Of a stretch of 64,000 nucleotides of DNA, positions 27,537-38,829 are shown piece after piece. Each line of letters starts with the position of its first letter. Position 1 is the first letter of the stretch. The position numbers and the translations under genes were made by a program. Origin of the DNA: Rusavskia elegans (taxonomy: Eukaryota > Ascomycota > Lecanoromycetes > Teloschistales > Teloschistaceae); contig SAUG01000126.1 in assembly GCA_011316305.1 (NCBI GenBank), positions 113,799-177,798 on the forward strand. Direction: 5' to 3'. Below the pieces are notes generated by a model, which saw only the letters and a list, made by a program, of their open reading frames with translations, had not been told where the DNA came from and did not search any database.

Positions 27537-28419
27537 ATGAAGATCATCTGCCTGCATGGAGGCGGCGCCAACAGCGACGTCAGTGACTCTCAACTTTCCC
27601 TAGCATGTGGGACAAGAGCACTCTCTCGTAATTGACTCCACTGACCCAACCTTTCTGCAGATTCTCAAGACGCTTCTGGGTAAATCGTGATGCAATGACC
27701 TTGGGTGGCAAAGACACTGACGCCTCAAACCTCTTACAGCACCAGTGACCTATGAACTTGGCAAAACTGACAAGGTCGAATTCTTCTTCATCGACGGTCC
27801 CGTACAGTGCGCCCCCGCCATTGGTGTCGCCGAGCAATACGATGGGCCCTACTACCGCTTCCTGAGCGATGATGCCCCACACATGACTCAAGTCGCAAGC
27901 TTGGCACGTTCCATTTCCAAAACGGCTAGAAGCCCCGAAGACTTTGCTCGAGAGCTGGCAAAGCGAGGCATGGCCAATGCCAGTTCTGCCCAAGCGTGCG
28001 ACCACGTTGAGCAACAAGTAGAACAACATGATCATGGGCCCTTTGATGGTGTCCTGGGCTTCTCCGAGGGCTCTTCCGTTGCCGCTAGTCTGATGCTCCG
28101 TCGCGCAGCCCAAGGCCGAGCACAGCCTTTCAAGTTTGCCATCTTCTTTTGCGCAGTTTTGACACTCCGCTCCGACGACAAAGGCGCACTCTTGGCAGAC
28201 GAAAGACCAGAACGTATCAACCTGCCTACTTTCCATATTGTTGGCGCTCGTGATCCGGCACGTTTGTCGAGTATGACTCTATACAACCTCTGCGATCCCT
28301 ATTCGGCCACTCTTTACGATCATGGTAAAGGTCATACGATTCCTTGGGGTCCATCTACTGAGAAAATCACTAAGGGGGTCCACGAAATCTTGCAGCGGGC
28401 TACCTTGCTCATCCCATAG
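27537..28419 (+). CDS. FSH1-type serine hydrolase, candidate polyketide-releasing thioesterase in trans
   Basis: Three exons (27537-27578, 27661-27679, 27740-28419) give 246 aa. The tiny second exon (19 nt) is supported because splicing restores the family sequence: M-K-I-I-C-L-H-G-G-G-A-N-S-D, then I-L-K-T-L-L, then the F-F-F-I-D-G-P core. The alpha/beta-hydrolase triad is S129 in G-F-S-E-G-S-S, D192 in V-G-A-R-D-P, and H219 in H-G-K-G-H-T-I-P. The family includes hydrolases that release products from reducing PKSs lacking a thioesterase. The next gene, 542 bp downstream on the same strand, is such a PKS, so release of its polyketide is the most likely role (inference). Confidence 0.88.
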
Positions 28420-28961
28420 ATAAATATTCATTTTGTCATAGATGTTACGATTAAACTTTTGTGGCTCATACTTTCCCGTGTACAGATTTCTTTGATGGAC
28501 CTGTTTGGTCGGCTGGTCCTGGATGATACTCTGACTCGAATGGAGGCTCCGACGAGGAACGGTCCATCCTTCGGGCTGCAGCGAGATTCCATCACATCAT
28601 CTTTCATTAAGCTGCAGATTATCACTCGAGTCCACTATGTTCTGGACCATCACAGCCAGCCTTTAATCTTCGGCCCATCTGATGAATAAAATACCGAATC
28701 TTTCAATCAGCACCGAGAAATTCTGATACAATAAAACCATCTTAGATACTGCTCGATGTTTGCGTAATGACCGCATGATTGAGCTTCTCTACAACAGTAC
28801 TGCGCCACCAGGTGGGGTACCAAACCTATCAACTAGCACCGAGAACATCCATTCGCATGGTAGAGATTCTCTCTTTCTGCACCCATATTTTGCTCTCTTT
28901 CTTGATAAAGCAGTTCCTCCAAAGTCCTCCGACTGGAACAGCGCCTTGAGTCGGACAAACC
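28420..28961. promoter_or_regulatory. Promoter region of the PKS gene
   Basis: The 542 bp between the hydrolase stop and the PKS start hold no gene. They are AT-rich in the middle, and an AATAAA at about 28686 may be the hydrolase polyadenylation signal. The start context is CAAACCATGG, a good fungal initiation site. Confidence 0.45.
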
Positions 28962-31900
28962 ATGGCGAGTGATATACCCTTGACTAATGGAGCCACGACA
29001 AACCCGGCAAATCATATACTACCAGTTGCTGTGATCGGTCTCGCCGGCCGTTTTCCCGGTGATGCGACCGATGCAATATCGCTATGGGATCTTTGCTGCG
29101 AAGGACGGTCAGCCTGGTCGGAAATACCTAAGGATAGGTTCAGTGTTGAGGCATATCGACACCCGAACCCGTCTAAAATCGGCTGTGTAAATGTGGCCAG
29201 ATCATGGAGCGAACGTTGCTGATCGTATTCGAAGTTCAACTCGAGAGGCGCTTATTTTTTGAAGGAGGATGTTGGCCTCTTCGATGCGGCCTTCTTTGGC
29301 ATCTCTCCTGTCGAGGCGAAGGTCTGCAGTTCTGTAATACATCTTGCATAGCACCACTAAGTAATCAATTAGGCCATGGATCCCCAACAAAGGCTTCTCC
29401 TGGAGACTACCTACGAAGCCATGGAAAATGGTATGTATCGCGAAATCCTCTTTGAATAGCTTCACACTGATTCAATTTAGCCGGTATTACGCTCGACAGC
29501 ATAGCAGGCCACAACACTGGCGTCTACGTCGGAGCCTCTCAGATAGATTATACCGCTCTACTTCATAAGGACACTCAAGACATCCCTGTATACCAAAGCA
29601 CGGGAACCTCCGCAAACATTCTCTCCAATCGCATTAGTTATATCTTCGTAAGTACTTGACGGAGCTCTTTCACCCCAATATCGCTTGACTTTGGAGCTTC
29701 CCTTGGCAAGCTAGGGATTCGAAGCCTAGATTGACACGTCAACCGGATGCCCTGCCAAGCCATAGGATGAGATACACTTTGATCAATCCGAAAGGCACCT
29801 CCACAACAATTGTATTGCAGATATGCTAACTCTAAAAACTTACTACAGAATTTGAAAGGTCCAAGTTGGACCATGGACACCGCTTGCAGCTCGAGTCTGG
29901 TTGCTCTACACGCGGCATGTCAAAGCCTCCGACTTGGAGAGGTAGACCAGGCAATTGTCGGCGGTGCTCATATCATGCTAAACCCTGATACGATGGTTGG
30001 AATGAGTATGCTAAGGTATCTATTCTGAAATTTTCTTTGACTTGGGCATCTACTGATTCACGGCAGATTATTTGGAGACGATGGGCGATCCTATACCTAC
30101 GACTCAAGGGCATCCGGCTATGGCCGCGGTGAGGGAGTTGTAAGCCTGATACTGAAACCGTTGGACAAGGCTGTTCGTGATGGAGATAACATCCGTGCCC
30201 TCATCCGAAACACCGGCGTGAATCAAGATGGCAAGACTGCTGGTATCACCTTTCCAAGTTGCGATGCGCAAGCGAGTCTCATCAAGTCTGTCTATGACGC
30301 AGTTGGACTTGATCCAATGGATACAGACTACGTTGAGGCTCATGGCACTGGCACTGCAGCCGGGGACCCTGTGGAGGCCGAGGCCATCGCACGGAGCATG
30401 ACCAAGGACCGTATCCCCGGGAACCCGCTGATCGTTGGTTCGGTCAAGTGAGTATTTCTCGGAGCTCCTTTACGTATTCGGGACCTCGATTGACACGTCG
30501 ATCGAATAACCTGCTAGGCCAGGGATAAAATACCATATTCGATCTTATTTGTACCTCCGAAATGATTGTATTGCAGACATGCTGACTGAAGTCTACTGCA
30601 GATCAAATATCGGACATCTTGAGGCTGCGAGTGGATTGGCCGCTATGGTGAAGACAATAATGGCCCTTGAGAAAGACACGATTCCTCCCAACTTCGACTT
30701 CCAGCACCCTAACAAGGATATCCCAATGGATGTTTGGAATATCAAGGTCCCAACCTCTGTCCAACGATGGCCTAACCGTGACGTCAAGAGAGCATCGATC
30801 AGCAATTTTGGGTTCGGAGGAACTAATGTGCATGTCATCCTGGAAAAATATCAGCAAGCCAATTCATCATCTACTAATCAAGAAAGCGAGCAAACCCATC
30901 TCAACGGATATACTGCCCCTACAGAAACTTGCACCAATGGGTATCATGATCACGGTTCTGGCGCGTCTACCCACTGGACGAAGTCAAAGCCCACTCGGCA
31001 TTTAGGGATGAACTTCCATCCCCCAAAGCGACGACTATTTGTATTCAGCGCGAAGGACAAAGCGTCACTCAAGAGGAGAACCAAACAGTTAGGTAAGCTT
31101 ATGTGAGGACCTCTTCATGGCTCTCTTCTCCTGACGCAGGTTCGCAAGCGCTGATGTACTCTAGCAACATACCTTGAGGAGCACAAAGACGTCGATCCAG
31201 AACTACTAGCCTTCACATTGAACGAACGAAGATCGCAGCTCGAGTGGAGAGAGGCCGTATCTGCTGTCACCTCATCAGAGTTGGGTGAGATATTGAACAA
31301 CGATGGGGCAGAATTTGCGAAATCTCCCGAGACCCCCAGAATCGGTTTTATATTCACTGGCCAAGGAGCACAATGGGCTAATATGGGTATGGGACTGCTA
31401 CCATATCCCGCGTTTGCGCAAACGCTATACGAGGCTGATAGTATCCTCAAAAACCTGGGGGCCAGGTGGTCTTTGATTGGTGAGCTGCAGTTGCGCTCAT
31501 CTCCATCGAAAGTTAACTAACTAATTGCTCTAGACGAGCTTATCAAAGACTCAGAAACCTCGAGGATTACTGAACCATTCCTCAGTCAGCCAACAACGAC
31601 TGCCATCCAGATTGGCTTGATAAACCTCTTGTCGACTTGGGATGTAACCCCGATTGCCGTTGTTGGCCATTCAAGCGGCGAAATTGCGGCGGCATATACG
31701 GCTGGAGCGCTTTCACTTTCAGATTGCATGCTTATAGCTTACCGCCGCGGTGTTCTTGCTGGAAGCCTCAAGGAAACGCGGCCAGATCGGCCTGGCGGCA
31801 TGCTTGCTATAGGAGCATCTCCAGCCAAGGTTCGTCCGATGCTGAAGAGATTAGGTTCGGCGCATGCCGTCGTCGCGTGCGTCAACGCTCCATCGTTGGT

Positions 31901-34900
31901 GACAGCATCTGGGGACGAGCGTGCAATAACAAGACTCCAAACTGTCGCCGAAGAGGAAAGTCTTCTCAATCGTCGGCTCAAGGTCGACGTAGCCTATCAC
32001 AGTCCTCATATGGGAGACATTGCTATACAGTATCTCGATTCGATAAGCACTATTGTGCCGCAATCGCAGAACATGATCAAATTCCATTCTTCGGTCAAAG
32101 GCGACTTGGTCGACACAAACACGCTGACCGCGGACTACTGGGTGGAGAATATGACTTCGCCGGTCCAATTTCTTGACGGAGTCCAAAGCATGTACGGCCA
32201 TCCACCGGGCCCAGATGTATTGATTGAAATCGGGCCACATTCAACCCTAGAAGCTCCGGTAAGGGACATCATGAAGGCCAACCCCACTTGGTCCTCGAAG
32301 GTTCGGTATTTTCCAAGTCTTGTCCGAAACAAGGATGCGGTCACGACAACCTTATCCTTGGCTGCGGCACTTTACGTACTGGGCGCCAGTCTCGACCTTT
32401 CGGCCATCAATCAGATGGATCCTACAACATTATCGAAGCCGCTGCCCGACCTACCCGCCTACCCTTGGAACCACAGCAAGCGTCACTGGCACGAGTCTCG
32501 CCTGAGCGTAAATCACCGCCAGAAGTATTTCCCACGGAGTGACCTTCTTGGTCATCTCGTTGATGATTTCAACATACAAGAGCCACGGTGGAGGAATATT
32601 CTACGACTAGTGGACTTGCCGTGGCTTTTGGATCACAAGGTGCAGGGAAGCATCATTTTCCCTCTTACTGGCTATCTTGCTATGGCTCTTGAGGCTATGT
32701 TTCAATATGCAATACTCCACAATCTACCAACCACCAATGCGACCTCCTATAAACTACGAGAAGTCCAAGTCAGCCGCTCAATCGTTCTATCCGAGGAAAG
32801 TCCGACAGAAATCTCCTTCGTGCTGCGACCTCGAGATGAGGGAACACGCAGCCCCTCAAGATCATGGCAGACGTTTACGGTGTACTCCTGGACGCCGGAC
32901 AATGGGTGGAACGAGCATTGTCAGGGCTTGATCAAATTGGTACAAGAAGATGGAGGAGCAAACCCCATCAGTGGATTACGCCACGCGAACCTTGAAAAGA
33001 ATCAGTACAGAAGCATCATGTCTAATTACCGATCAATATGCCAGAAAACCTTGGATCCTGCGAAAATCTACAGCCGGCTTATAAACGGTGGTCTTCAGTT
33101 TGGGCCCGCCTTTCGCAACATTACAGCAGCGCGACGCACGTTGGATCACTCCATCGGAACGGTCGTCGTGCCAGATACAGCGAAAGATATGCCGAATGAG
33201 GAGGAGAACGTCCTTTGCGTACATCCTCGAACTTTTGACTCATGCTTTCAGGTGACGGACCTCGCCAACGACGAGCGACATCTGTCCAGCTTAGAAATAT
33301 ATGTGCCCGTTTTCGTCAAAGATATCACCGTAAGGCACCGTCTCAATCATGAACCTGGCCAAGAGCTTCATGTGTACGCGCAAAAGCACAGACCTTTCGT
33401 TGATAACGAGACGGAAACGCATGGCTCCTTTATCGTTGCATCCTCGGATGACCCGTCTGACATTTTGATAGACGTCCAGGAGTGTGTTGGATCAAGACTT
33501 CCCTTGATGGTTTCAGATCACGCCGGAGACCGAAATCTCTGTTACCAGATCAAATGGGCTCCTTGTACCGACCTTATGAGCCCAACAGATTTCAAGGCTT
33601 CATTCTCTTCGTCTACTATCGACCCCTTACCTCAAGTTCAGAAGCTGGAGCGAGCCGCATTCTATTACATGGAGCGTCTACTTCACGCCATTTCTGCCGA
33701 GGAAGCCCACAATAGTCCTCCGCATCTTGGCAGACTTTACGCTGTCATTGCCTCATTGTACGCGAAAGCTCAGGATGGGGATCTTCCATTCCAAACGAAG
33801 GAATGGCTACAGTGCGATGAAGCCGGAAAAGAAAGGTTTTTGAGAGATCTCGCCACCATCGATGATTGTGGTCGTTTACTTGGTGCCATCGGTACGAACC
33901 TTGAACCCATCTTCGAGGAGGCCATCGATCCTCTGTCAATCATGCGATATGACGATAAACTTGACAAATACTACCGCAGTCTGGATATCATCCGGCGTAG
34001 TACTGAAGTCGCCGCCGCTGTCGTCTCATCTCTGGCGTACCAGAACCCGAACATGCGGATTCTAGAGATTGGTGGAGGGACCGGCGCTGCTGCCGTATCG
34101 ATGTTGCGATCACTGGGTTCTAGATTTGCAAACTACCATTTTACTGACGCATCGGCCAACTTTTTGGACAACGCAAAGGAGGCCTGCAGGGATTGGAGCG
34201 AGAAAATGAAGTTCACAAGGTTGGATGTTGAAAGAGAACCATCGGCTCAAGGCTTTGACTTGGGCTCGTATGATTTGGTTTTCGCTTCTAGTGCGCTACA
34301 CTACACCGCTAATATGACAGTGGCGATGAAGAATGTTCGCAGCCTATTACGCCCCGGCGGAAAAGTCCTTTTCGGTGAACCTACGGTAACTCTGTTGTCC
34401 GCTACTGTCATCTTTGGGACCCTTCCTGGTGAGTGTGCACAGATATTCGGGGCTGCAATGACTGACCATAACGCAGATTGGTGGCGCGGTGAGGAATCTG
34501 AGCGTGAACATGGTCCATCTTTATCCGAAGTCCAGTGGGACAGTCTTCTCAAGCGAACTGGTTTCTCCGGTATCGATGGCTCAGTGGGAGCGATTCCTGA
34601 TGGTCCTGACACTGCCAGCGTCGTACTCTCAACTGCCATTTCCGAGCGGTTGCCCGCATACCCCAAGGCAGCTGTTCTAACCTGTGGACACGTCGTGGAT
34701 CAGCTGGCACAGAGCGTCGGCGACCATGTAGGGAGTACTATCACCAGCCATCTGCTTGAAGCCGAGCTGGACGATCAGTACGGAATTGTTCTTGCTTTGG
34801 ATCAGGCCTTCTGGTCAGATATCACAGAGGATGGTTTACAGAAAATGCAGAAGCTCTTCGCTTTTGCCCGTGGTCTTCTCTGGGTGACTCAAGGGTCGCA

Positions 34901-37448
34901 AGGTGCTAATCCGGGGACAAACATGGTGACTGGGTTAGCGCGCACTATACGAGCCGAGAACACCGGTTTCCAATTCGTCACTCTTGATCTAGAAGAGGCC
35001 TCAAAAAATCATATGGCAGACACGATCATCAAGGTCTTCGAGCATAGCTTTGAGCTGGACAACCATATCAGGTTCTTTGAAGACGTTGAGTTTGTTGAAA
35101 TCGACGGGGCCCTGCACATACCTCGCGCATTGACCGACCAGAAGAAGGATCAGTACGTTGTCCGCGAGACTTGTGGTCCTGTTCCCGAGTCTCAGCAATT
35201 GCATCAACCTGACCGGCCGCTCACAATGAAGATTGGACAAATCGGATTGCTTGACAGCATCCATTTCGAAGATGACGAAGAGCAACTGTTGCCTTTGGGA
35301 CCAAACGACATTGAAATCGCCGTTGCTGCGGTGGGTATGAACTTCATTGATATCATGATGAGCCTAGGCCAAATCCCCCTATCACGTAAACTGGGACAGG
35401 AGTGCAGCGGTACTATTCGTGCTATCGGAGCAGATGTGCGAGACCTCGAGGTCGGTAAAAGGGTGTGTGCAATGGCATCGGGTTCTTATGGGAATCTCGT
35501 TAGGACCTCGCAGCATTGGGTTGTCAAAATACCCCAGGACATGAACTTCGACCATGCGGCGTCTATTCCTATCGTTTTCTGCACTGCTTACTATGCATTG
35601 ATGGATGTCGCACGACTTTCGAAAGGGGAATCCGTGCTTATACATGCCGCAGCTGGCGGCGTGGGTCAGGCTGCTATCATGCTCGCCAAACAAGCCGGAG
35701 CAGATCTTTATGTCACCGTGGGTTCCATCGATAAGAAGAAGTTGATGATGGAAGACTACGGCATATACGAAGATCGTATATTCTCGAGCCGCGATACCTC
35801 ATTTGTCAGTGAGATAATGGCAATAACTGGCAACCGCGGAGTGGATGTTGTACTGAATTCCACCTCTGGCGATGTCCTTCAGCAGTCATGGCAATGCCTC
35901 GCCCCCTTAGGTCGCTTTATTGAAATTGGGAAACGGGACTTTGTTCAGAATTCCAACCTGGAGATGAACAAGTTTCTACAGTCTGTCACCTTTGCAGGGG
36001 TGGATCTCGGTGTTTTCGCGCAGAACCGACCACCCGCGTTCAAACAGATGCTCTCGGAGATGGTCGATCTGCACAGCAAGCAGGTACTCAAACCGGTCGC
36101 GTCGCTCAACGTGTTCCCAATATCACAGCTACAGCAGGCAATGAGAACAATGCAGAGTGGCAAGCATATCGGTAAAATCATAATCGATTGCAGTGGTGAT
36201 CACATAGTACAGGTACAGTTTGCCGCCTACACAAAGCAGAAATATGCTAATCGCTGTTAGGCTCACCCGGCGCCCTCTCCAAAAGCGATCAATGACCCCA
36301 ATGCCTCCTATCTCATCACCGGTGGTACAGGCGGTATAGGTAGATCTATAACCCGCTGGCTTGCTCGTGAGGGGGCCAAGAACATCATCCTGGCTTCGCG
36401 TAGCGGACCCGATCAGGCAGGACTCCCCGAGCTCGTCGAAGAGCTGCAAGCATCAGAGGTCAAGGTGTTTGTTGGTCGTTGCGACGTCGCAGACCTGTCG
36501 CAAGTGCGGTCGCTCATCAGCAAATGTCAAGACACAATGCCCCCCATACGGGGAGTCATCCATGGAGCGATGGCTCTCCGTGACGCGCTGTTCGAGAAGA
36601 TTAACTACGCAGACTGGTCACTGAATATCAAGCCCAGGATACAGGGCGCTTGGAACCTTCACAACGCCTTGTTGGGCTCGAAGTTGGATTTCTTCGTTAT
36701 GCTCGCCTCATTGTCCGGTCTTATTGGCAACCCCGGCCAATCCGCCTACGCCGCAAGTAACACCTTCCTCGACTCCTTCGCTGCTTATCGTAATCGACTC
36801 GGACTCCCAGCTAGCACGATTGATATCGGTCTCGTCGAGAGCGTTGGCTGGGTTGCCCGGAATATGGATAAAAACCCTGAAATCGCCGCAGCCGCACATG
36901 ATCGCCTTTCCGAGGCAGAGCTACTAGCCGTCATCAAAGCGGCCATTACCGACCCTATCCCAGGGTGTAATTTTCAGCAAACAGTCACCGGCCTGAAACT
37001 TCAACCCGGCAAGAAAATCCCTGGTTGGGCTACAGACCCGAAATTCGCACACGTGCTCCACGATCACCAGGCATTGGTCGCACCAGCTGAACAAAGCGGC
37101 AACAACGTGAATACAACACGGCAACTACTCAAGCAAGCAGAAACATTGGAGTCAGCCATTCAATTGGTTTGTGAGGCTGTATCTCAGCGACTGTCGAACC
37201 TCCTCATGATACCAGTCGAGGACATAGACACAAAGAAACCCGTGGTCGCGTACGGTCTTGACTCACTAGCCGCGGTGGAACTGCGCAATTGGATCACCAG
37301 CGGTTTGGAGGCGACTGTACCACTCATTGAGCTCATGAACAGCCCCAGCATTGATCATCTGTCGGGCAAGATTGCATCTAAATCTAGGCTTATTGATCGA
37401 GGTTTGTCGTCCTCGGTCGAAGGACCGACCTCGGAAAGGAAAGAATGA
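28962..37448 (+). CDS. Highly reducing type I polyketide synthase (KS-AT-DH-MT-ER-KR-ACP)
   Basis: Eleven exons: 28962-29186, 29235-29321, 29373-29430, 29481-29647, 29849-30015, 30067-30447, 30602-31092, 31165-31479, 31534-34428, 34477-36212, 36261-37448. They give 2569 aa with all phases consistent. KS has C192 (D-T-A-C-S-S-S), H327 (E-A-H-G-T-G-T) and H367 (S-N-I-G-H). AT has S677 in G-H-S-S-G-E. DH has H998 and D1199. MT has I-L-E-I-G-G-G-T-G near 1473. ER spans about 1850-2170 with A-A-G-G-V-G near 1987. KR has the G-G-T-G-G-I-G loop near 2195 and Y2337. ACP has the phosphopantetheine serine S2509 in G-L-D-S-L. Every catalytic residue checked is present, so the enzyme looks functional. 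It has no thioesterase or reductase domain. The 48-nt intron at 34429-34476 is a multiple of three and easily missed. Expected product: a methylated, reduced linear polyketide, chain length unknown. Confidence 0.95.
29648..29848 (+). repeat. PKS intron 4, introner-like element, member 1
   Basis: This 201-nt intron is about four times the usual length here. It shares blocks in order with the intron at 30448-30601: CGGAGCTC near the 5' end, GATTGACACGTC in the middle, and ACCTCC followed by ATTGTATTGCAGA and ATGCT-AC near the 3' end. The block TTGACACGTCAA can pair with itself as a small hairpin. Splicing is phase 0, between the F and N codons of Y-I-F-N-L-K-G. Confidence 0.8.
30448..30601 (+). 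repeat. PKS intron 6, introner-like element, member 2
   Basis: At 154 nt it is also longer than the 48-72-nt neighbours and collinear with the intron at 29648-29848, with one block of roughly 40 nt missing. The central hairpin sequence survives as ATTGACACGTCGAT. It splits the lysine codon of V-G-S-V-K-S-N-I-G-H. Confidence 0.8.
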
Positions 37449-38047
37449 AGACAGACATCAACTACTACACGAATGCTCTAGAGACTACAGATAGATGTGT
37501 CAACAAGCTTTCTTTGGATGATCACCAGGCAATTGGATGTGAGGTCCCTTCACAGATGCGAAAGACTGCTTGTCCACGTCCTTGCTGGTTATTTACGTGA
37601 TTGATGAGCGTATCTTCCCCAAATCCCGGGTGTCTAAAGGAAGACGACGCAATTACCTAATAATTCCTTTCTATGACGAGCTGGCGTATTTTGAGTCTTG
37701 CCGTATGAAGCCTGAAAGGCATTCGTTTGACTATAAGAAAGTTGTTGCCCACAATCTGTCTTTTTGGCTCGGTCTCCACACCCACTTTCATCCCTTACCG
37801 ACATTCATTACCTGCATTGGGAAGGAAATCCTTGTCGTGAGACTTTATTTTGGCTTGAGTATATTTAACCCCCACTCCCCTTCCACCCTTGCGTCTGTTA
37901 CATATTCGTGTTTCTTGCACCCACCCACCCACGATTAGTGGTCTTTCACCTAGCGCTCCAAGACTTTTGAAGAATATTGACAGTTATCTGCTGCAACCCC
38001 TGAGTGAGAGGATCTGCAGAGTGAAGTCCAAACTTACCTGAATATAT
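37449..38047. other. PKS 3' flank with a promoter-like stretch, no gene
   Basis: It has normal base composition to about 38045. The part at 37850-37950 is pyrimidine-rich with a TATTTAA element (37861-37867), like a fungal promoter. No gene follows, because a MITE and further repeats take over. The 122-codon frame near 37570 has no ATG where it would need one and no family resemblance. Confidence 0.45.
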
Positions 38048-38056
38048 TTAACCTAC

Positions 38057-38516
38057 CGTTATGTCTTCGGGGCGCAAGAACCTATCGCAAGACCTTAGCG
38101 GCCGTAAGAATCCCCTATATTTATATAGATAAAATACTACCAATTCTAGAGGTTTAAAAAATTTAAAAGACTATATTTTATAGAATTTAGTCTACTCTAT
38201 AGTTCTACCTCTTTAGAATTACCGATTCTAATATTATTTATTATTAGATTCTAGAACTAAAGGGAGTTTAATAGCTTTATAATATTAAGCTACGCTAAAA
38301 TAATCTAAATAGGAATCCTTAACTATTTAGTAACGACTAACTAGTCGTATCTTTAAAATATTAGTACTATAGAGTACTTTTATTAGGCCCTATAGATTAT
38401 ACTTACTAGAATCTTTATTAAAGGTGGTATTAGTAGTTTCCCGTATAGTAGGTAGTAGGGGATTTTTACGGCCGCTAAAGTCTTACGATAGGTTTTTACG
38501 CCTCGAAGATATAACG
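38057..38516. mobile_element. Mutator-type MITE, 460 bp, 9-bp target duplication
   Basis: The terminal inverted repeats are about 60 bp (38057-38116 and 38457-38516) and differ only by C-to-T and G-to-A transitions. The element is flanked by the 9-bp direct repeat TTAACCTAC at 38048-38056 and 38517-38525. Long terminal repeats with a 9-bp duplication are the hallmark of Mutator-like elements. There is no coding capacity. The left terminal repeat, facing the PKS, is far less RIP-mutated than the right one. An orphan end of the family is at 20421-20476. Confidence 0.85.
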
Positions 38517-38525
38517 TTAACCTAC

Positions 38526-38824
38526 TTCCTATTATAAATAGCGCCTTCCGAATATAGTTTAGCTCCCGGCGGATATCTTACAGAATTTTTAATATACGAC
38601 TGAAAGATTTTATTTAATTTATTAATAATCCTTTTCCATGTAATCTATAACCATATTTATAAACTTTATCGGCAAGAAAGTAAATAAATATAAATATATC
38701 ATTCACTAATAGGGCGTTCGATTTATCTGACATCCGAGGTATCGAATGCCAAGCCGACGAGTCGAACAGCTAAGCTTCTTCTTGCAAGCCCATACATTTC
38801 AGACGGTAGGATAGCACGTGACAA
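38526..38824. other. Short unique spacer between the MITE and the gypsy element
   Basis: It is partly RIP-affected at its left end and normal from about 38705, with no gene. Its right edge continues directly into 42797 once the gypsy element is removed. Confidence 0.5.
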
Positions 38825-38829
38825 CGAAA

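Noticed and set aside
34429..34476. Continuous reading frame through the PKS at this point, suggesting 16 extra residues
   Set aside because: The segment has GTGAGT and CAG ends with a branch-like TGAC, is 48 nt, and removing it restores the family sequence (T-L-P-D-W-W-R-G). It is an intron whose length happens to be a multiple of three.
37570..37938. A 122-codon plus-strand frame after the PKS
   Set aside because: It lacks a proper ATG, has no recognisable domain and overlaps promoter-like, pyrimidine-rich DNA.
20421..38516. Mutator-type ends on both sides of the PKS island, suggesting a composite element that moved the cluster
   Set aside because: Both nearest ends face outwards towards the island instead of enclosing it, and the right-hand element is complete with its own 9-bp duplication. 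They are separate insertions.
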